From assembly GCA_025200525.1 (NCBI GenBank), contig CM045761.1:135844223-135908222 (forward strand): a DNA stretch of 64,000 bases, in the 5' to 3' direction. Below, piece after piece: positions 19,650 through 30,800 of this stretch. The translations under genes were made by a program, and so were the position numbers. Under the pieces are notes generated by a model. That model did not search any database and had not been told where the DNA came from. It saw only the letters and a program-made list of their open reading frames with translations. The first letter of the stretch is position 1, and each line of letters starts with the position of its first letter. The stretch comes from Camellia lanceoleosa (Eukaryota > Streptophyta > Magnoliopsida > Ericales > Theaceae).

Positions 19650-22600
19650 GGGAGAGAAGACTACACAAGGAAAAAGTGAGGGCTGGTTTGAAAAGCGTGT
19701 TGGTTTTTTGTTTTTAAATTTTATGATTATTTTAAGAATTATTAGGGAAGTGTTAGATTAGTATATTATTTTATTTTTTATAATAAAAAAAAGGTGAAAT
19801 ATAAGTTGGATTTGAAATGATATGGTAGAAAGGTGATGTGACTTAGGGGTGGTTTGAAATGATCTAAATAAGTGCACTTTTCAACTTTTTATGAAATATG
19901 GGTTGTGTATAGGTTAGGTTTGAAGTGATATGGTAAAGAGGTGATATGACTTAAATAAGATGATGTGAATTAAATAGGATAATGACTTTTTGAATTTTTT
20001 AAGTTATGACAAATAAAGATTTAAATAAGATGATTGTGACATAAATAGGATAATGTGTTAAAATAGCAGTCTGGGCCAAAAATACTTGTTTGGGGAGAGT
20101 TTTTTGACTTTTTTAACTTTTGTAAAAAAAAGAATGTAATGATTCTGAGTTAAATATGATATTTTATTTTATTAAATTAAAAAAAAAATATATTTTTTGT
20201 GACTAAAATAATCTCAAATTCAATCAAAAGGGAAGAGAAGAGGAAAGGAGAAGACTACACAAGGAAAAAGTGAAATAAAAGAGGAGAGCAAAAAGCAGAA
20301 TGAGATGGAAGCGCAACAAAGGGTTGGTTTGAAAAGCGTGTTGGTTTTTTGTTTTTTTAATTTTATGGTTATTTTAAGGATTATTAGGGAAGTGTTAGAT
20401 TAGTATATTTTTTTAATTTTTATAATTAACAAAAAGTTGAAATATAGGTTGGGTTTGAAATGATATGGTAAAAAGGTGATGTGACTTAAATAAAATGATT
20501 GTGACCTAAATAGGATAATGTGTTAAAATAGCAGTTTGGGGCTAAAATTATTTGTTTGGGGAGAGCTTTTTGACTTTTTTAACTTTTGTGAAAAAAAGAA
20601 TGTAATAATTATGAGTTAAATATAATATTTTATTTTATTAAATTAATTTTTTTTTATAACTAAAATAATCTCAAATTCAATCCAACCCTTCTTCTCAGAT
20701 GAAGACAAAATGTATACAACACTGATTTCTTCCTTAATTGCTTAGTTGGCTTTCAAAACAAGGGACACCCGAAATCTAGATAGTATTATTTTCAAGTTCA
20801 AACTCGCAAATCTCTAGCCTTTGGGATTATTGGTGATATTCTTTCTATGACAAAAAAACAAAAAAAAAAAAAGATAGCATTTGGTTAATTTTAAAATCAT
20901 GATTCTAACAAAAAAAAAAAAAAAAAAAAGAAGAAATTTTTTTTAATTCTTTTTAAAATTCATAATTAAATACTCAATTGAAAATTCTTTTTAAAACTTA
21001 TAATCAAATTCTTCAAAATTCTATTTAAAAAAAAATTCAAAAAACATATTTTTATTTTATTCTTTAAAATTATTTAGATAAATTACATTGACACCCCGTA
21101 AGGTTTCTTTTTAATATGGATTCTCCCTCACATTTGAAAAATTACACTCGCTTTCATGTCAGATTAAAATGACATATTTGTCTATTAGTTTTTATACATT
21201 TAAAATAATAAAATAATGTAGATATTTTGTTCATGTCATTTTAAGAGAAATAACAATTATCTTATCTAATTTAACTCACACAAAAAAATTGAGTTTTTTT
21301 TTAATATCTTAAGAATTTATTAATTTTTTTTTAAATACACCTAATCTAAATATACTTAAGAAATATAACATTTTATGATTTTTATTTTAAATTCACCAAA
21401 TACAAATATATATATATATATATAAATTCTATACATTATCTTATTTTGTTGTATTTAATGAATTTTTAAAAGTTTTTTGTGCAAATTTTATACTTTTAAA
21501 TATATTTAGATTAAATCGATCTAATTTAGATATAATGGTGTAAATAAAAATGAAAAATTATATTTATTTATAAAAATTTATATAAAAAATATTATAAAAA
21601 TAGTGTGATAGTAATATTATTATAAATATAAATCATGTTTATAAGTATTTTATTTTAAAATAAAATGTTATCATGGAACTATCTATATATTAAGTAAAAG
21701 GGTCTTTTAAAACTCAAGGCTTGTGAAACTTCCAACATGCCAATCCTAATTTTCTGATTTTTTAATATTTTTTAAAAAAAAAAATTGACTTGATGATTGG
21801 TTCAAAGATTGTAATAATTACACTATTGATTACAATAAATTCAAGGATTGTAATAATTACACTATTGATTACAATAAACACTTAATTTATAATAATTACA
21901 CTTATTAAATGAATAACGTAATAAATGAAATCCTAATTTCTTTACTTTTTGCATCCCCAAGAGACCCATGTAATTATTGTGTAAATGCCTCTTAAATAAA
22001 TAAATAAACACTTATTAAATTCTTTCAAACTCCTCGGTCAAACCCCATGTATTTAATTTATATATTATGTAATTATTGTGTAAATGCCTCTTAAATAAAT
22101 AAATAAACACTTATTAAATTCTTTCAAATTCCTCGGTCAAACCCCATATATTTAATTTATATATTAAAAAAATTGGTGATTGGTTCAAAGATTGTAATAA
22201 TTACACTATTGATTACAATAAATTCAAGGATTGTAATAATTACACTATTGATTACAATAAACACTTAATTTATAATAATTACACTTATTAAATGAATAAC
22301 GCAATAAATGAAATCCTAATTTCCTTACTTTTTGCATCCCCAAGAGACCCATGTAATTATTGTGCAAATGCCTCTTAAATAAATAAATAAACACTTATTA
22401 AATTCTTTCAAACTCCTCGGTCAAACCTCATGTATTTAATTTATATATTATGTAATTATTGTGTAAATGCCTCTTAAATAAATAAATAAACACTTATTTT
22501 CAAAGATTGTAATAATTACATTATTAATTATAATAAATACTTAATTTATAATAATTACACTTATTAAATGAATAACGCAATAAATGAAATCATAATTTCC

Positions 22601-25600
22601 TTACTTTTTGCATCCCCAAGAGACCCATGTAATTATTGTGTAAATGCCTCTTAAATAAATAAATAAACATTTATTAAATTCTTTCAAACTCCTCGGTCAA
22701 ACCCCATGTATTTAATTTATATATTATGTAATTATTGTGTAAATGCCTCTTAAATAAATAAATAAACACTTATTAAATTTTTTCAAACTCCTTAGTCAAA
22801 CCCCATGTATTTAATTTATATATTAAAAAATCCTAATTTCCTGATTTTTTAATATTTTTTTTAAAAAAAATTGACTTGCTGATTGGTGATTGGTTCAAAG
22901 ATTGTAATAATTACACTATTGATTACAATAAACACTTAATTTATAATAATTACACTTATTAAATGAATAACACAATAAATGAAATCCTAATTTCCTTACT
23001 TTTTGCATCCCCAAGAGACCCATGTAATTATTGTGTAAATGCCTCTTAAATAAATAAATAAACACTTATTAAATTCTTTCAAACTCCTCGGTCAAACCCC
23101 ATGTATTTAATTTATATATTAAAATATCCTAATTTCCTGATTTTTTAATATTTTTTTTTAAAAAAATTGACTTGGTGATTGGTGATTGGTTCAAAGATTG
23201 TAATAATTACACTATTGATTACAATAAACACTTAATTTATAATAATTACACTTATTAAATGAATAACACAATAAATGAAATCCTAATTTCCTTACTTTTT
23301 GCATCCTCAAGAGACCCATGTAATTATTGTGTAAATGCCTCTTAAATAAATAAATAAACACTTATTAAATTCTTTCAAACTCCTCGGTCAAACTCCACGT
23401 ATTTAATTTATATATTAAAAAAAATGAAAATAAATATAAATATCTATAATTATTCCGTACATAGCACGGGTGATAGGCTAGTATTATTATGTTTGAATCC
23501 GGAGAGAGAGAGAGAGAGGAGATGGGAAGGGAAGAGAAGAGGATAGGAGAAGACTACACAAGGAAAAAGTGAAATAAAAGAGGAGAGAAAACAGGAGAAT
23601 AGAGATGGAAGCGCAACAAAGGGTTGGTTTGAAAAGCGTGTTGGTTTTTTGTTATTTAATTTTATTGTTATTTAAAAGATTATTTGGGAATTGTAAGATT
23701 AAAATATTTTTTTATTTTTTATAATAAAAAAAGAAGTGAAATATATGTTTGGTTTGAAATGATATGGTAGAACGGTGATATGATTTAAATAAGATGATTA
23801 TGACCTAAATATGATAATGTGTTAAAATAACAGTCTGTGGCTAAAAAGTCTTGTTTGGGGAGAGTTTTTTGACTTTTTAAACTTTTATAAAAGAAAAAAT
23901 ATAATGATTATGAGTTAAATATGATATTTTATTTTATTAGACTAAAAAATATATTTTATTTTTTTGTGACTAAAATAATTTCAAATTCAATCCAACCCTT
24001 CTTCTCAGACGAAACCAAAATATATACAACACTGATTTCTTCGTTAATCGTTTAGTTGGCTTTCAAAACAAGGGACACCGAAGTCTAGATACAAACTTAT
24101 TATAGTGTTATTTTCAAGTTCAAACTCGCAAATCTAGTCTTTGGGATTATTGGTGATATTCTTTCTATGATAAAAAAACAAAAAAACAAAAAAATAAAAA
24201 CAAAAACAAAAACAAAGATAAAGACAAACACAAAGATAGCATTTGGTTAATTTTAAAATCATGATTCTAACCAAAAAAAAGAAGAATAAATTCTAATTTT
24301 TTTTTTAAAATTCATAATTAAATACTCAATTGAAAATTCTTTTCAAAACTTATAACCAAATTCTTCAAAATTCTATTTAAAAAAAAAAATTCAAAAAACA
24401 TATTTTTATTTTGTTCTTGAAAATTATTTAGATAAATTACATTGACACCCTGTAAGGTTTCTTTTTAATACATATTCTCCCTCACATTTAAAAAATTACA
24501 TTAACTCTCATGTCATATTAAAATAATATATTTGTCTATTAGCTTTTATACCTATAAAATAATAAAATAATATAGATATTTTGTTCATGTCATTTCAAGA
24601 GAAATAACAATTATCTTATCTGATTTAACTCAAACAAAAAAATTGAGTTTTTTTTTTTTTGTATTTTTTTTAATATCTTAAGAATTTTTTTCATTTTTTT
24701 TAAAATACACCTAATCTAGATATACTTAAGAAATATAATATTTTATGTTTTTTTTTTAAATTCACCAAATACAAATATATATATATATATATAATCTTAT
24801 TTTGTTATATTCAATAAATTTTTAAAAAAATTTTGTACAAATTTTACACTTTTTAAATACATTTAGATTAAATTGATTTAATTTAGATATAATGATGTAA
24901 ATAAAAATAAAAAATTATATTCACACATAAAAATTTGTATAAAAAATATTATAAAAATATTGTGATAGCGATACTGTTATAAATATAAATTATGTTTAGA
25001 GTTTTATTTTAAAGGAAAAGGTTATCATTGAACTATATTATATTATTGTGTTTGAATCCGGAGAGAGAGGATGGGAAGGGAAGAGAAGAGGAGAGGAAAA
25101 GACTACACAAGGAAAACGTGGAATAAAAGAGGAGAGAAAAAAAAGCAGAATAAGAGATGGAAGCGCAACGAAGGGTTGGTTTGAAAAGCGTGCTGATTTT
25201 TTGTTTTTTGTTTTTTGATTTTATGGTTATTTTAAGGATTATTTGGGAATTGTTAGATTAAAATATTTTTTTATTTTTTATAATAAAAAAAATAAAATAT
25301 AAGTTGGGTTTGAAATGATATGGTAGAAAGGTGATGTGATTTAAATAAGATGATTGTGACCTAAATAAGATAATGTGTGAAAATAGTAATCTGGGACTAA
25401 AAAGTCTTATTTGAGGAGAGCTTTTTAATTTTTTTAACTTTTATAAAAGAAAAAATATAATAATTATGAATTAAATATGATATTTTATTTTATTAAACTA
25501 AAAAATATATTTTAATTTTTTGTGACTAAAATAATCTCAAATTCAATCCAACACTTCTTCTGACGAAGCCAAAATGTATACAACACTGACTTCTTCGTTA

Positions 25601-26886
25601 ATTGCTTAGTTGGCTTTCAAAACAAGGGACACCCGTAATCTAGATACAAACTTATTATAGCATTATTTTCAAGTTCAAACTCGGAAATCTATGCCTTGTT
25701 TAGTTTGTTTTTCAAAAAAAATTTTGAGAAAAATCTTTTACAAATAAATTTTTAAGAGTAATCAAATCAAACGAATTTTTTCAAAAAAAATCTAAAAATT
25801 TTGTTTGGTTATTTATTTTCTAAAATCACTCTCTCTTTTATATACATAAAATCAATAACTTTTTTTAAAACTCTCTCCCCAAAACAATTTTTCAAAATCA
25901 TTTCTGAAAAAAGGCAAATCAAATAAATTTTCGTGATATTCTTTCTATGATAAAAAAAAAAATAAAAAAAATAAAAAAAAACAAACAAACAAACAAAACA
26001 AAACAAAAACAAAGATAGCATTTGGTTAATTTTAAAATCATGATTCTAACAAAAAATACAAAAAAAAAAAAAAAAATTTAATTCTTTTTAAAATTCATAA
26101 TTAAATACTCAATTAAAAATTCTTTTCAAAACTTATAACTAAATTCTTCAAAATTCTATTTAAAAAAAATTCAAAAAACATATTTTTATTTTGTTCTTTA
26201 AAATTATTTAGATAAATTACATTGACACCCCGTAAGGTTTCTTTTTAATGCAGATTCTCCCTCACATTTGAAAAATTACACTCGCTCTCATGTCAGATTA
26301 AAATGACATATTTGTCTATTAGCTTTTATACATATAAAATAATAAAATAATGTAGATATTTTGTTCATGTCATTTCAAGAGAAATAACAATTATTTTATT
26401 TGATTTAACTCACACAAAAAAATTAGTTTTTTTAATATCTTATCTATTAGTTTTTTAATATCTGATTTAACAATTATCTTATCTATTAGTTTATTTATTT
26501 ATTTATTTTTTGTGTTTTTTTTAATATCTTAAATTTTTTTTTAATTTTTTTTAAATACACTTAATCTAGATATACTTAAGAATATAATATTTTATGATTT
26601 TTTTTAAATTCATCAAATAAAAAAATATATATATATAAATTCAATACATTATCTTATTTTGTTGTATTCAATGGATTTTTAAAAATTTTTTGTACAAATT
26701 TTATACTTTTTAAATATATTTAGATTAAATTGATCTAATTTAGAAAATTATATTCATATATAAAAATTTATATAAAAAATATCATAAAAATATTGTGATA
26801 GTGATATTGTTGTAAATATAAATCATGTTTATAGGTGTTTTGTTTTAAAGTAAAATGTTATCATTAAACTATATTATTGTGTTTGA
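19650..26886. repeat. Head-to-tail array of about 1.5-kb units
   Basis: A landmark around GACTACACAAGGAAAA recurs at 19658, 20253, 23552 and 25101. Further shared landmarks (TTTGAAAAGCGTG; ATACAACACTGA; AAATTACATTGACACCC) follow in the same order. The first unit is partial (about 570 bp). The second is interrupted by Helitron B; without it the period is about 1.5 kb. The last has an extra segment around 25692-25935. No coding capacity. Each full unit ends inside what is, in the last unit, a complete foldback element. Confidence 0.88.
21682..23481 (+). mobile_element. Helitron-type insertion B with internal tandem repeats
   Basis: Begins TCTATATATTAAG and ends with the hairpin CCGTACATAGCACGG, eight bases, then CTAG. 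The flanks are GAACTA at the left and TATTATTATG at the right. The next unit of the surrounding array has the empty site GAACTATATTATATT (near 25031). Insertion was thus between A and T with no target duplication, as Helitrons do. Inside are about eight copies of a roughly 98-bp subunit (AATTATTGTGTAAATGCCTC ... CTCGGTCAAACCCC), grouped with copies of CAAAGATTGTAATAATTACA. No proteins. Confidence 0.85.
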
Positions 26887-27171
26887 AAATTGTATATAAA
26901 ATTTATGTTTGTATATCATGACTCAATAAGAATATATTTAGGTAGAATTTAATGATAAAAAATTATAGAATATAGTCATGATGATAGGAAGAAGAAATGG
27001 CAGGAAAAATGATAAGATGGTCATTTAAAAAAATTTAGGGTATGACATCAACAATTTATGGAACAATTTGTAATGAGATTACAAACTTTAAGAAGGGGAA
27101 TGTAATTTTTCAAATGTGAGTGGAGATCTGTATTAAACAGAAACCTCAGAGGGTGCCAATGTAATTTATCG
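26210..27171. mobile_element. Long foldback element with 9-bp target duplication
   Basis: The left end AGATAAATTACATTGACACCC is matched, inverted, by the right end (CGATAAATTACATTGGCACCC on the minus strand), and similarity extends over about 75 bp. AAATTATTT flanks both sides exactly (26201-26209 and 27172-27180). 962 bp, no protein. The left half recurs at about 21070 and 24428 in the tandem units, but only this copy keeps the right end. Confidence 0.85.
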
Positions 27172-27180
27172 AAATTATTT

Positions 27181-28460
27181 TTTATTTTACATTTTTTTGA
27201 AAAATATAATTTTTTATTTTTGAAGAAAAGTATATATTTTTTTATTTTTGAAGAAATTTTTTTTTTCAGAAAAAAATAGTTTGTTAATTTTTTAAGTATT
27301 GGCCAAATAATTTGTTATAATTTATATATATATATATACATATATATGGGCAATTCAAAATTTTTAAAAAAATTTAAAAATTAAAATAAATAAATAAAAT
27401 AAAATATTTAAAATAAAAAGAAAAGAAAATATTTAAAATAAAAATTACATAAATAATTAAATTTGTAAATATTTTTAAAAAAATTAAAATACTTCAAAAA
27501 TTACAACACACAAATGTATTAAATGCAGCGCACAAAAGACAAAATGAATAAATATTTACAATAAAAAATATTTATCCTAAAAAATAAATCCAAAACAATT
27601 TTATGCCAAGTTTGGCATTCTTAAAAAAATTTAAAAAGTCAAAAAGTTACTATCCTATTTAAGTCACATCATCCAACTCATATTTTATAAAAAGTCAAAA
27701 AGTGCACTTATTTAGTTTTTCCAAACTTGGCCTTAAAATACAACTCAAAACTCATTATCTATTCAAAAACTCATAACTAAATAAATTTTCTCTTTTCAAA
27801 ATTCATTTCAACAACTTATCTTTCAAAACACAAATCCACACTAAAATCAAGATTCTAAGGATTATGTCGTTAAGGGTAAACTACCAATAGGTCCTATTTT
27901 GGAGACTTATTACCTAATAAGTCTTACTTTGGAGACTTATTACCCATTAAGTCCTAGTTGATATAATTTATTAAGTGATAAAGATAAATTTATCAGTCTT
28001 TTTTTTTATGAATAATTTTATAGTGATAAATTTATCAGTCTCTTTGTTTTATGAATAAATTTTTAGTGATAAATTTATCACTCTCTTATTTTTATAGTGT
28101 TAAATTTATTAGTTAGGACCTGTAGGTAAATAAGTTTAGTTAACAGGACTAATTGGTAAGTACCCCTTATATTAACACGTGTCCTAATGATAAATTATAA
28201 GAAATGCATTAAATGAGTATAATTATTTCAATTTTTATGAGGAGTAGGAATAGCTTTTAAAGCTGTTAGGATTAATGATTCTTTTCTTACATAGTGACCA
28301 AAATACCCTCATATTTTCCTTAATTTCATTCATTAATTTGGCTTCTATTCCTTTATTTTATTATAATTATATATATTTTTAATTTGCAACGTATAGACTG
28401 ATTATATAATTTAAATAAAGTATTTTTTAGTACTATTATGCTTTTTTGATCTACATGTAT
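27181..28460. other. AT-rich non-coding DNA, duplicated block copy A (right part)
   Basis: 27290-27360 and 28170-28430 match 59190-59240 and 59680-60355 in order (shared GTATTGGCCAAATAATTTGT and AAGCTTTTAAAGCT-type landmarks). 27880-28140 has short internal repeats of GGAGACTTATTACC and GATAAATTTATCA. No gene. Confidence 0.6.
27605..27731. mobile_element. Small MITE-like element
   Basis: Perfect 11-bp inverted ends GCCAAGTTTGG enclose 127 bp. I could not see a clear target duplication, so the superfamily is open; hAT-type is possible. Confidence 0.5.
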
Positions 28461-28469
28461 GCGAACGAT

Positions 28470-28858
28470 GAATCAAGGTCCTCTCCTTGCATTTTTTCCT
28501 TGACTTCTTATTTATTGGGTTATTGGGCTCACTTTTGCGACCAATTTTAATGATTCGAACCATTCACATCTTAAGATTTGTTGAGTATATCATATCTGTA
28601 AAAAATTATATTGATCGGATATCAGAAAGTATGTGTTCGGAAAACTGTTTATTAAATTTAAAAAAAAAATATTTTTAGTTTGATGATCCAAACACGCATT
28701 TTTTGATATACGATCAATTTGATTTTTTACAAGTATGATATACTTAATAAATCTTAAAATATAAACTGTTCGGATCATCAAAATTGAGCCCAAAAGTAGA
28801 CCCAATAATCTAACAAATAGGAAATTAAGGAAAAAACTCAAAGAGAGGATCTTGATTC
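28470..28858. mobile_element. Hairpin (foldback) element with 10-bp target duplication
   Basis: The two arms are inverted copies over about 160 bp each: GAATCAAGGTCCTCTC at the left and GAATCAAGATCCTCTC on the minus strand at the right. Flanks TGCGAACGAT (28460-28469) and TGTGAACGAT (28859-28868) differ at one base. Open frames on the two strands have similar sequence only because the arms are inverted copies. Directly after the right flank another left-end copy of about 42 bp begins (28869-28910). The inner part (GATCCGAAC, ATTGATCGGATATCA) resembles the hairpin at 59750-60131. Confidence 0.85.
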
Positions 28859-28868
28859 TGTGAACGAT

Positions 28869-29361
28869 GAATCAAGGTCCTCTCCTTGCATTTTCTCCTT
28901 TACTTCTTATGAACAGCTACTACTAGGCACAATGAGTTGAATGAAGAAGTTGAAATAATGCTGGGATTGAGAGTACTAGATTTACATTATTCACTATTCT
29001 ACAAGAGATGTAGATTAAAGTTAATTATCAAAAATGACCCAAAGAAAATGGGATAAAAAATAAATAAAAAGAAAGAAAGAAAGAAAGAAAGAAAAAAAAA
29101 GAAAAAAGAAAAAAGAAAAAAAGATTTGATAGAAAACAAAATACTTCAAAATGCTAACTTTAACAATATTCTTCAATCACTTTCCACGACAAGGCTTTCC
29201 CTTTCCTCTCCTGCATATTAATGTTGACATTTTTGTTTCTGTTTCTCCAAAGCTTTGTATCCATTATGAATTTGACTTTAGAAAATCCTTTTGGTGCTCT
29301 TTTGTGGTTCCTATTAGTGTCCTCTATGTATAAGCTGTGATATTACTATAAAGTTAAATTA
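28869..29361. other. Non-coding spacer
   Basis: Starts with a 42-bp end copy of the preceding hairpin element. Contains a GAAA microsatellite (29070-29125). I see no upstream exons of the PMT gene here. ATAAT at 29362-29366 is the target site of Tat element 2. Confidence 0.5.
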
Positions 29362-29366
29362 ATAAT

Positions 29367-29933
29367 TGTGTGAGTGAATTTCCGATCACACTGCCCTCCT
29401 TAGTGATTCAGCAGAAGAACACAGGCAGAGTAGACGGCTCCTTGTAACCTGCACAGAAGGAAAAGACTCCGGCGGTGGTTTCGACCACCCGGGGGAACTC
29501 CGACGATCAAGTCAGTATATCTCTCAAGGATAATCAAGTACTTAACTCACTAACTTGAGCATAAAAACGACTTAGACCCATGGGGTGCCTCTCTTTATAG
29601 CCAATCCAATCCTAGTCCCAACAGAACCCGGTCCTAATGGATTTAGGACTCTTGCTAATCTAGGACTCTCAAGAGAATTAAGACATACTTCCTAAGAGTT
29701 TATCTTTACCCCAAATCAAGTCTTCCCCAACCTTGGACTCTTGTCCACATCCGTGTTTGAGCTTCCTCTTCATTCTAGGACTCTTGTCCTTTATCCGCTT
29801 ATCTCGACTCGATATCTTCGGAGGTATCTCGGCCTTGCCGAGATAACCTCGCACAACTACCATAACACGCTGGGAACTCACGACACTTCGGTGTCACCTC
29901 GCCACGTGTTGGTACTCGTAAAATATATCCCCA
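29367..29933 (-). repeat. Tat element 2, 3' LTR
   Basis: 567-bp copy that ends CCCCA, where the other LTR ends CCCCACA. It differs from the 39673 copy by at least nine small indels and only a few substitutions. Next to it (29934-29952) the minus strand reads GAACCTAGGGGCGGTTAA, in the polypurine-tract position. Confidence 0.92.
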
Positions 29934-30800
29934 TTAACCGCCCCTAGGTTCTATTACCTCGGCATTCCGAGGTGATGGAACCTATCTTCGAATTTTATCC
30001 CGCACATCGCCTAAGAACTTTTAGCCGAGATCATTCGCTCCAGACGGCATGTCCTCTTGATTCAAATCAATTCCCTTACGTGTATGAGCCGTCATACACC
30101 AATCTTCAACTATTACGAGGACGCGTTTCATTCTTCTTGGTCCGGCTGACGCCGCCTACAAGCCGTTTTTTTTCTCGCTGCCATTGCGGGCGACAAGTGC
30201 TACCCTAAGCGTCATTATTCTTGCTTTTGTCATTGCTTCACTTTTGACAAAAACGTTTGTCTCTCTCTCCTTCGCTTCACTTCGTGATTTTGAAATTCTT
30301 GTTCTCTCTCTCTGGCTTTTTTCCTTTCGAATCCTCCATTGCCCCAAGCTCAAGCTCAGATTAGGTCCGCTTTTGCCATTTCGTGGAGCTCTGTCATTGC
30401 CGCCTAAGTCACTCGACCTCGCAGACTCATCTCGCTTCATCCTTTCCGTAAGTCCTGTTCTTCGCTTCCATTTCTCCGATCGTATCGGTTCTTCTCGCTT
30501 CTAATGTTCTGCTTTGTCACGATTTCTTGAATCATTTCTTGATTTTGCATCCGAATACTTGCACCATCTCACTTGCTTTTGGCCTTCCACTTTCTTGTAT
30601 TCTGAATCAAACTTCTTTTGCTTCCTGCTTTCCAGACTTTACGCCTTCCATTCTCATTTATTCAGAGACTTAAGTTTGGGATTTGTTGTAGAACCATCAA
30701 TCTCTAGGAAAGAACTGAAACAATCGATTACTTAGGTTTTAGCCGAGGTCCTTAAAACCCTTAGGAATACTGCATTTAGAGCCAAACACTTATAAAGGCC

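Noticed and set aside
19156..19717. Several overlapping open frames on both strands with Arg/Glu- or Ser/Pro-rich products
   Set aside because: They follow the GGAGGA and CTCCCT tracts of a foldback element; no domain, no conserved start.
28487..28841. Two similar hydrophobic proteins on opposite strands
   Set aside because: They are the inverted arms of a hairpin element, so similarity is automatic.
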